NCBI GenBank assembly: GCA_018241025.1
Contig: JAFEEQ010000011.1
Location: 248,001-312,000 of the forward strand
Length of the DNA stretch: 64,000 nucleotides
Direction: 5' to 3'
DNA from: Pseudomonadota bacterium
GTDB taxonomy: Bacteria; Pseudomonadota; Alphaproteobacteria; Micropepsales; Micropepsaceae
The notes beneath the pieces are model-generated. The model searched no databases. It was not told the origin of the DNA and worked only from the letters and a program-made list of their open reading frames with translations. Positions 58,493 through 64,000 of the stretch are shown here, piece by piece (the first letter of the stretch is position 1; every line of letters begins with the position of its first letter). A program made the position numbers and the translations under genes.

Positions 58493-59926
58493 TCACTTCA
58501 TCTGATCGAAAGTGCCTGCTAGGCGAGAGACATTTCGTGCCTCTTGGCGCGTTTCATAGGCTTTCAACAGCCGACCGTTCAGTGCATACGCTACTGCGAG
58601 CTTGCGCAGTCCCCGCACGAGGAAGCCTTTGCGCCCTTGTTCGCCACGCAGCTTCCGTACACCTTCTTCGCAGAATTCGAGACCTTTTCGAAAGCGCCAC
58701 TGAAAGAGATATCCGTAGCCGAGTTCGCTTTCGGCTTCGCCGATCTGAGCGGCAGAGTGCTGGCCGTCGCTTCTGAGCTGGAGCACTTCTTCATGGTCCG
58801 CAATGGCTTCGGATATCCGTCCGGCTGAACGCTGTATGCTGCCTCTTATGGCCAAGAGGCCCGAGCGGCTCGCGGTTTTTTCGTCGAACGCGCGCTGGAG
58901 ATCCTGCAGCGCCTCCTCTAGGCGCGCTTGCCGATCCGCGGCCACATAAAGACGCTCCGCGATGGAATACTTCGCGCTGGCGAGCGCGCCTCCAGCATAC
59001 CCATACCGGGAAGCTTCCTCTGTGGATTTGGCGACGGGGACCAGTTTCTGGCGCACGATCAGTTGACTGTTCAGCGCGGCCAGGCAGCCAAGCGGCGTAT
59101 CGCCGTGCAAGCCGTACCACGATCCGGCGCTGGTCCAGTTCCCCAGCAGGTCGTTCCACAGGCGCAAGACGTCAGGATCGGAAGTCGTCGAATAATGCGC
59201 TCCCATCAGTTCGCGCATCGCGATCCATATGCGCGATAGCCGTTGTTCCTCGTTGGGGCGGGCACGGATATCCTCGGCAATCGACGCCACGATCGAAAGG
59301 TCCGGATCGCGCCTCGGTGCTTCCTGCTCGCCATTCAGGAAGTGCACCGACGGCGGTGACCGATTGCGAGCCCGATGAATGTACATACCTTGCACAAGCC
59401 GCGTCAGGACCGAGTGATAGTTGACCGCATCAACCGCACGCGAAGCGCGTCCCAGCCATATGTCTCTTTGAAGGCGGGACAGGATTTCGGCATCGTTGAG
59501 ACGCCGCGACGAGCGCCAATCACCAAACGCAAAATCGAGCACCTTCAGCAGCGATTCCATCCGTGGCTCGGGCTCGAAGTCCTCCCGGACGTAGATTCGC
59601 ACGCCCTTACCCCAGAGTGCAGCCTGATACAGTTCGATCTCGAAGAACGACACCGCCGATTGATGGCCATCGACCTTGATGGGCGTGCCGTGGCGCCGGC
59701 CGCCTAGAACACAGACCAGCAGATCGGCTTCGCGTACCCGGCGGATCAACTCGTCCGCCGCAGTCAGATCATCCTGTTGTGCAATGTTGCGTGGTGTCGC
59801 GCACTCATCGACGTAAATCTGTCTGCCGTGACCGACATCCGCGTAGGCTTTCGCGCGGAGCTCGGAAAGCTCCCAGCACAGCGACGAGAGGAAGACCGGA
59901 TAGCGGCGGTACATCGAGTCCGGCAT
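58493..59926 (-). CDS. DUF4062 (TIR-like) protein with TPR-like C-terminus
   Basis: The 477-residue protein starts with DUF4062 (PVFLSSLCWELSELRAKAY ... YVDECATP ... ADLLVCVLGGRRHGT; about residues 8-125), a TIR-related fold common in STAND-type immune proteins. The middle region is unknown. From about residue 300 helical repeats look TPR-like (YGYLFQWRFRKGLEFCEEGV; LAVAYALNGRLLKAYETRQE). It is convergent with the cupredoxin gene and is the last gene of the element. A defence role is inferred from architecture and position; no NTPase domain was seen. Confidence 0.75.
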   Translation of the reverse strand: MPDSMYRRYPVFLSSLCWELSELRAKAYADVGHGRQIYVDECATPRNIAQQDDLTAADELIRRVREADLLVCVLGGRRHGTPIKVDGHQSAVSFFEIELYQAALWGKGVRIYVREDFEPEPRMESLLKVLDFAFGDWRSSRRLNDAEILSRLQRDIWLGRASRAVDAVNYHSVLTRLVQGMYIHRARNRSPPSVHFLNGEQEAPRRDPDLSIVASIAEDIRARPNEEQRLSRIWIAMRELMGAHYSTTSDPDVLRLWNDLLGNWTSAGSWYGLHGDTPLGCLAALNSQLIVRQKLVPVAKSTEEASRYGYAGGALASAKYSIAERLYVAADRQARLEEALQDLQRAFDEKTASRSGLLAIRGSIQRSAGRISEAIADHEEVLQLRSDGQHSAAQIGEAESELGYGYLFQWRFRKGLEFCEEGVRKLRGEQGRKGFLVRGLRKLAVAYALNGRLLKAYETRQEARNVSRLAGTFDQMK

Positions 59927-60135
59927 GGCTTACTCCGCAAGCGTCCGGGTGACTTCAGCCGCATGATAAGGCTGTCAGATGCTCATAGTAGGACGCGAAC
60001 AAAGCATGATTTTGGCCGTCCGATCTTTCCACGGATTCTCCACGGATTTCAGTGCCGAAGTCTGCTTTTGTACGCCGTTCGGTGCCGGATAGAACAAAAT
60101 CGCGTTTCAAAATATCGCGGAATTCCTGGAAAAAA

Positions 60136-60210
60136 TGGTGGGCGCGACAGGGATTGAACCTGTGACCCCTCCCGTGTGAAGGGAGTGCTCTCCCGCTGAG
60201 CTACGCGCCC
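60136..60210 (-). tRNA. tRNA-Val (anticodon CAC), integration site
   Basis: The minus strand folds into a cloverleaf: acceptor stem GGGCGCG/CGCGCCC, D arm, anticodon arm CTCCC-TTCACAC-GGGAG with anticodon CAC (Val, GUG codon), T arm with GGTTCAATCC and an encoded ACCA end. The 75-nt gene is intact. Its 3' end (60136) faces the element, which fits insertion into the tRNA 3' end that restores the gene. Confidence 0.95.
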
Positions 60211-60259
60211 GCTCCAAGCGGAGGAGCCGTATAGGGTTTTCGCCCTCCGCCCGTCAAGT

Positions 60260-60994
60260 TTAGCTCCGGCGCCGCGCAATCATCAGCATTTGCGCCCGTT
60301 CTTCAAGCTCCATGGCGGCGTCGGCGCTGCCGATTTCGAGCGCCGCGTCGAGGCTTCTCTTGGTCAGGCGCAGCGCGTCCGGCCGCGCCGCCAGCATGTC
60401 CTGCGCGAGGGCAAGGCCGTGTTCGTCCAGTGCCGTATCCGCCACGACCGACGACACCAGCCCCGTGCGCCAGGCCTCCTGCGCATCGATCGGCCGGCCG
60501 GTCAGAAGCGCTTCGCGCGCCCGTGAGATGCCCATCGTGCGCTGCATCCGCCACGCCGCGCCAAGTTCCGCACCGCTCAATCCGATCTTGATGAAGGCCG
60601 AGTGGAAAACCGCGCTCTCGCCCGCCACGACAACGTCGCTCGCGAGCGCGATGGCAAGGCCGCCACCCGCCGCCGGTCCGCGCACAAGCGCGACGATCGG
60701 TTGCGGACAGGCGCGCATCGCCTTCATCGCATCGCGCAAAGTCCAGTCGCCGTCCGGCCCGTCGCGCAGCGCGTCGGGTTGGCCCAGGGCTTTCAGGTCT
60801 GCACCCGCCGTGAAGCCGCGCCCCGCGCCGCGCAGGATGATCACACGCGCCGCGGTGTCGCGCCGCCGCGCTTCGAAATAGGCGAGCAGCGCCTCGGCCA
60901 TCGGCTGGTTCAGCGCATTGAGCCGCTCCGGCCGGTTCAGCGTCACGCGGCGGATGTCGCCGATATCTTCGACTTCCAGAATGCTGTCGCTCAT
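60260..60994 (-). CDS. Enoyl-CoA hydratase/isomerase-family protein
   Basis: The 244-residue crotonase-fold protein has RVTLNRPERLNALNQPM, the oxyanion-hole region GRGFTAGADLKAL and RGPAAGGGLAIALASDVVVA. The second catalytic Glu position (AREALLTG) is present, but the first (usually within QPE) reads AFIKIG. So it may be an isomerase or another crotonase rather than a true hydratase. It overlaps gph by 4 nt and belongs to the chromosomal flank. Confidence 0.88.
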   Translation of the reverse strand: MSDSILEVEDIGDIRRVTLNRPERLNALNQPMAEALLAYFEARRRDTAARVIILRGAGRGFTAGADLKALGQPDALRDGPDGDWTLRDAMKAMRACPQPIVALVRGPAAGGGLAIALASDVVVAGESAVFHSAFIKIGLSGAELGAAWRMQRTMGISRAREALLTGRPIDAQEAWRTGLVSSVVADTALDEHGLALAQDMLAARPDALRLTKRSLDAALEIGSADAAMELEERAQMLMIARRRS

Positions 60995-61671
60995 CGTCTT
61001 GCCTCTTCGATCTGCCGTGCCAGTTCCGGGATCTGGCGGAAGTCGCCGGTCACGGCATCGCCGCCCAGCGTCTCCGCCGGCTCCGGCGTGTAGCCGTAGT
61101 TCACCAGGATCACCGGCGCACCGGCCGCACGGCCCGTCGCCAGGTCGGTGACGCTGTCGCCGATCATGATCCCGCGCTCGGTACCGCCATGCAGCCCAAC
61201 AAGGTCGCGCACGACGTCGTGAAATATCCGCGCATCCGGCTTCACATAGGACATCCGCCCCGCGCCGTAGGTCACGGTGAAGAACCGGTCGAGACCGAGG
61301 GCCTTGAGGAGCGCCACGGCCAGTTCATGCGGTTTGTTGGTCAGCACCGCGAGGCGCGAACCCTGGTCCTGAAGCCTCGCCAGCGTGTCTTCGACGCCGG
61401 GAAACGGAACGCTGCTATCGGCGATATGATCGCGGTAGTGGACGATGAAGCGCTCCACCAGCTCCGGCAGGCGAGACGGCGCGGCGGGTTCGCCGGTGGC
61501 CGCCATCGCCTGTTCGATCAGCGACCGGGCGCCGAACCCCACCATGTGGCGCAACGTGGCGGGATCGACTTCCTGCCGCCCCTCGGAGACCAGCACGGCA
61601 TTGGTCGCGTTCAGGAGGTCGGGGGCGGTGTCGACGAGGGTACCGTCTAGGTCGAAGATCAGGGCTGGCAT
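60991..61671 (-). CDS. gph: Phosphoglycolate phosphatase (HAD family)
   Basis: The 226-residue HAD enzyme has motif I DLDGTLVDT, motif II LTNKPH, Lys in the KPDARIF motif and motif IV GDSVTDLATGRAAG. It dephosphorylates 2-phosphoglycolate. Its start is 86 bp from the divergent glmU, with the promoters of both in between. Confidence 0.93.
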   Translation of the reverse strand: MPALIFDLDGTLVDTAPDLLNATNAVLVSEGRQEVDPATLRHMVGFGARSLIEQAMAATGEPAAPSRLPELVERFIVHYRDHIADSSVPFPGVEDTLARLQDQGSRLAVLTNKPHELAVALLKALGLDRFFTVTYGAGRMSYVKPDARIFHDVVRDLVGLHGGTERGIMIGDSVTDLATGRAAGAPVILVNYGYTPEPAETLGGDAVTGDFRQIPELARQIEEARR

Positions 61672-61756
61672 TAACGAATCCGCTGGTCAGGTGAGGCAAT
61701 ATAGCGTCGCAATTCGTCACTTTGTCCTTTTTCTGCGGTAGGTTACCGGGGAGCCT

Positions 61757-63109
61757 ATGGCAAAAGCTTCGATCATTCTGGCGGCAGGAATGGGCACGCG
61801 GATGAAGTCCGCCACGCCCAAGGTGATGCATGCCGTCGCCGGGCTTCCGATCCTCGGCCATGTCATCGCCGCGATGCGCGGCGCCGGCATCGACCGCATC
61901 GTCGTCGTCAGCGCCCCGGGCATGGAAGCACTGCGTGGCTTCGCGACGTCGCAGGGTGCCGAAAATGCGATCCAGGACAAGCCGCTCGGCACCGGCCATG
62001 CCGCGCTCGCGGCGCGCAGTGTGCTCGGCACCTTCGACGGTGCTGTGCTCATCAACAATGGCGACATGCCGATGGCCGAGGCGCCGATGCTCGCGGAATC
62101 GCTGGCCTCCGCGGAGACGACCGGCCTGTCGCTGGTCGCCTTCCGGCCACAGGATCCTGCCCAGTACGGCCGCGTGCTCGTCGCGCCCGACGGCACGCTC
62201 GAACGCATCGTCGAATTCAAGGACGCGAAGCCCGAACAGCGCGCCGTCGATCTGTGCTGCGCCGGCACCTATTCCGCCGCGAGCGCGCGCAAATTCTTCG
62301 AATGGGCCGCACAGCTCAGCAACGACAACGCGCAGAAGGAATACTATCTGCCTGAAGTCCCGCTCATCGCCGCGCGCGACGGCGTAAAATGTGCGATCAC
62401 CCTGACCGACGAGATCACGGTCATGGGCGTGAATTCCCGCGCCGAGCTCGCCGATGCCGAAGCCCAGATGCAGAAGCGCCTGCGCCGCCGCGCGCTCGAA
62501 GCCGGCGTCGGCATGACGGCACCTGAAACCGTCTATCTCTCGCACGACACGGTGCTGGAGCCCGATTGCCATATCGGCCCCTATGTCGTCTTCGGTCCGG
62601 GCGTGACGGTGAAGGCGGGTGCGCAGATCAAATCGCATTCCCACCTCGAAGGCGCAGTGGTCGGCGCGGGTGCGCTGGTCGGTCCCTATGCTCGGCTTCG
62701 TCCCGGCGCGGTTCTCGAAGACGAGGTCCATATCGGCAATTTCGTCGAAGTGAAGAACGCACGGGTCGAGAAGGGCGCGAAGGCGAACCATCTCACCTAT
62801 CTCGGCGATGCGCGGGTCGGCGCGGGCGCGAATATCGGTGCCGGCACCATCACCTGCAACTATGACGGCTTCGACAAGCATCACACCGATATCGGCGCTG
62901 GCGCCTTCATCGGCTCCAATTCGGCTCTGGTGGCGCCGGTCAGCGTGGCCGACGGTGTCTATGTCGGTGCCGGCTCGGTGATCACCAAAGGCTCGTCGAA
63001 AGACAGTCTCGTGGTCACCCGCGCCGAGCAGAAGGAAGTTCCGGGCTGGGCCGAGAAATTCCGCGCCCGCAAGCGCGCGGAAAAAGCTGCCAAGGCGAAA
63101 GGCAAGTAG
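61757..63109 (+). CDS. glmU: Bifunctional UDP-GlcNAc pyrophosphorylase/GlcN-1-P acetyltransferase
   Basis: The 450-residue enzyme has the uridyltransferase signature LAAGMGTRMKSATPKVMH and QDKPLGTGHAA. A left-handed beta-helix acetyltransferase domain follows (IGPYVVFGPGV; GNFVEVKNA; NIGAGTITCNYDG). It makes UDP-GlcNAc for peptidoglycan and LPS. glmS starts one base after its stop, so the two are cotranscribed. Confidence 0.97.
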   Translation: MAKASIILAAGMGTRMKSATPKVMHAVAGLPILGHVIAAMRGAGIDRIVVVSAPGMEALRGFATSQGAENAIQDKPLGTGHAALAARSVLGTFDGAVLINNGDMPMAEAPMLAESLASAETTGLSLVAFRPQDPAQYGRVLVAPDGTLERIVEFKDAKPEQRAVDLCCAGTYSAASARKFFEWAAQLSNDNAQKEYYLPEVPLIAARDGVKCAITLTDEITVMGVNSRAELADAEAQMQKRLRRRALEAGVGMTAPETVYLSHDTVLEPDCHIGPYVVFGPGVTVKAGAQIKSHSHLEGAVVGAGALVGPYARLRPGAVLEDEVHIGNFVEVKNARVEKGAKANHLTYLGDARVGAGANIGAGTITCNYDGFDKHHTDIGAGAFIGSNSALVAPVSVADGVYVGAGSVITKGSSKDSLVVTRAEQKEVPGWAEKFRARKRAEKAAKAKGK

Positions 63110-63110
63110 C

Positions 63111-64000
63111 ATGTGCGGAATTGTCGGCATCGCCGGTACGCGTGACGTTGCGCCTGTCATCCTTGATGCGCTGAAGCGCCTGGAATATCGCGGCTACGAC
63201 TCCGCCGGCATCGCGACGCTGGTCGGCGGCCAGATCTCGCGCCGCCGTTCGCCGGGCAAGCTCGGCAAGCTAGGCGAAGTCCTCGGCGGCAATCCGCTCA
63301 GCGGCCATACCGGCATCGGCCACACCCGCTGGGCGACGCATGGCGCGCCGACCGAAACCAACGCCCATCCCCACGCCTCTGCTAAGGTCGCGATCGTCCA
63401 TAACGGCATCATCGAGAATTTCCGCGAGTTGCGGGAGATGCTCGTCGCCAAGGGCCACGTCTTCGCCTCGGAGACCGACAGCGAAGTCGCCGTCCATCTC
63501 GTCACGGATTACCTCGATCGGGGCATGTCGCCGAAGGACGCCGCCATCGCCGCGACGCGCCAGCTGACCGGCGCCTATTCGCTGGCGATGATCTTCAGCG
63601 AGCACGAAAACCTGCTCATCGGCGCGCGCAAGGGCGCACCGCTCGCCGTCGGCTATGGCGAGACCGAAGGCTATCTCGGCTCCGACGCCTTCGCGCTGGC
63701 GCCCTTCACCAACCGCGTCGCCTATCTCGAAGACGGCGATGTCGTCGTGGTCGAAGGGCCGCACATTTCGATCTTCGACGCCGAAGGCCGTCCGGCCAAT
63801 CGAGAGGTCAAGACGACCTCCGCCTCCGCCGCCATCGTCGACAAGGCGGGCAAGCGCCACTTCATGGCCAAGGAAATCGCCGAGCAGCCGGAAGTCATCG
63901 GCCATACGCTCTCGCACTACATCGATGCCGTCGGCCCCAATGTCGCGTTGCACGAGCCGGGCCTCGCCCATGCGCTCGCCACCGCGCCGCGGCTTCTGAT
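63111..64000 (+). CDS. glmS: Glutamine-fructose-6-phosphate aminotransferase, 5' part (runs off window)
   Basis: The frame starts MCGIVGIAG with the N-terminal nucleophile Cys2. It continues with RLEYRGYDSAGIA, GHTRWATHGAPTETNAHPH and HNGIIENFRELRE, the glutaminase domain of GlmS. It is still open at 64000, so only the first half (about 296 residues) is visible. The enzyme makes glucosamine-6-phosphate; with GlmU it forms the UDP-GlcNAc pathway. Confidence 0.97.
   Translation, partial: MCGIVGIAGTRDVAPVILDALKRLEYRGYDSAGIATLVGGQISRRRSPGKLGKLGEVLGGNPLSGHTGIGHTRWATHGAPTETNAHPHASAKVAIVHNGIIENFRELREMLVAKGHVFASETDSEVAVHLVTDYLDRGMSPKDAAIAATRQLTGAYSLAMIFSEHENLLIGARKGAPLAVGYGETEGYLGSDAFALAPFTNRVAYLEDGDVVVVEGPHISIFDAEGRPANREVKTTSASAAIVDKAGKRHFMAKEIAEQPEVIGHTLSHYIDAVGPNVALHEPGLAHALATAPRLL

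Larger units (their letters stand above)
1..60150. mobile_element. Integrative and conjugative element, right part (left end outside window)
   Basis: The span contains a relaxase, a TraG/VirD4 coupling protein, a complete trbBCDEJLFGI set, ArdC, a ParB-like protein and DUF736/DUF2285/DUF2274 genes. This combination is known from alphaproteobacterial ICEs. It ends against the 3' end of a tRNA-Val gene, beyond which all genes are housekeeping. The exact right boundary is inferred: the crossover core probably includes the last 15 or so bases of the tRNA gene (60136-60150). No integrase and no second copy of the tRNA end were noticed, so the left boundary is not in the window. Metal-resistance and defence cargo sit between the transfer blocks. 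Confidence 0.85.

Noticed and set aside
1..60135. Integrase and left attachment site
   Set aside because: No tyrosine or serine recombinase signature and no second copy of the tRNA-Val 3' end were noticed; they are expected outside the window.
61415..63160. 581-codon open frame on the minus strand over glmU
   Set aside because: Antisense to glmU; repetitive Asp/Arg/Gly composition typical of shadow frames.
1..64000. CRISPR arrays
   Set aside because: No series of regularly spaced direct repeats was seen; the only clustered repeats are short operator-like motifs.

Overview
The window is the right-hand part of an integrated, transfer-competent genomic element (an ICE or its relic, about positions 1-60135) followed by about 3.8 kb of ordinary chromosome. 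The host is very probably an alphaproteobacterium. The DNA is GC-rich, the element carries DUF2285-, DUF736-, DUF2274-, MucR- and PAS_5-type proteins typical of that class, and the flank holds a gph gene and a glmU-glmS pair. The junction lies at a tRNA-Val(CAC) gene on the minus strand (60136-60210). The element abuts the 3' end of this tRNA, the usual target of tyrosine integrases. No integrase or second att copy is inside the window, so the left end must lie further left.

Layout. (1) 1-2922: accessory regulators (DUF2285/RovC-like protein, two XRE regulators) and a frameshifted DUF2306 membrane protein. (2) 3017-6565: a Cd/Zn/Pb-type module with a CDF exporter, a SmtB-like regulator with a perfect 20-bp operator, a short cation transporter, and an lspA-uppP pair resembling pbrC-pbrB of lead operons. 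(3) 6913-8972: a mer module (merR, merT, merP, a GDCCVxC protein and a membrane protein) without merA. (4) 9353-17885: mobilisation genes (ArdC, ParB-like protein, two hairpin terminators, DUF736, excisionase-like HTH, TraF peptidase, lytic transglycosylase, DUF3363 relaxase). (5) 17989-25779: a five-gene cargo interrupting the relaxase-TraG interval: a large N6-adenine methyltransferase, a small PD-(D/E)XK-like protein, a zinc-ribbon/RES protein, a second nuclease-fold-like protein and a convergent DUF3800 protein. I consider this the best candidate for a poorly described defence system. (6) 25949-38118: traG, a CopG-like gene and a complete trbBCDEJLFGI mating-pair operon with DUF2274 and DUF736 genes.

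(7) 38172-43906: second cargo: alpha/beta hydrolase, ArsR, intact DUF2306 gene, XRE paralogue, PAS_5 and MucR proteins, and an AbiE type IV toxin-antitoxin pair with its two inverted-repeat operators and a trailing JAMM/RadC-like gene. (8) 44037-58465: a large copper resistance region: CusBA-type efflux, CopA ATPase, DUF305 protein, CusF-like chaperone, a c-type cytochrome, a CnrYXH-like sigma/anti-sigma/sensor trio, then the multicopper oxidase CopA, CopB and a cupredoxin-like protein. (9) 58493-59926: a DUF4062-TPR protein at the element end. (10) 60260-64000: chromosomal enoyl-CoA hydratase-like gene, gph, glmU and the start of glmS.

Together the genes describe a conjugative element that moves by an IncP-like Trb system, protects itself (ArdC, AbiE, the 18-26 kb cargo, perhaps DUF4062-TPR) and pays its way with metal resistance. 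Paralogous pairs (XRE+DUF2306; relics of the mer membrane gene) lie on both sides of the transfer core and record past rearrangement.
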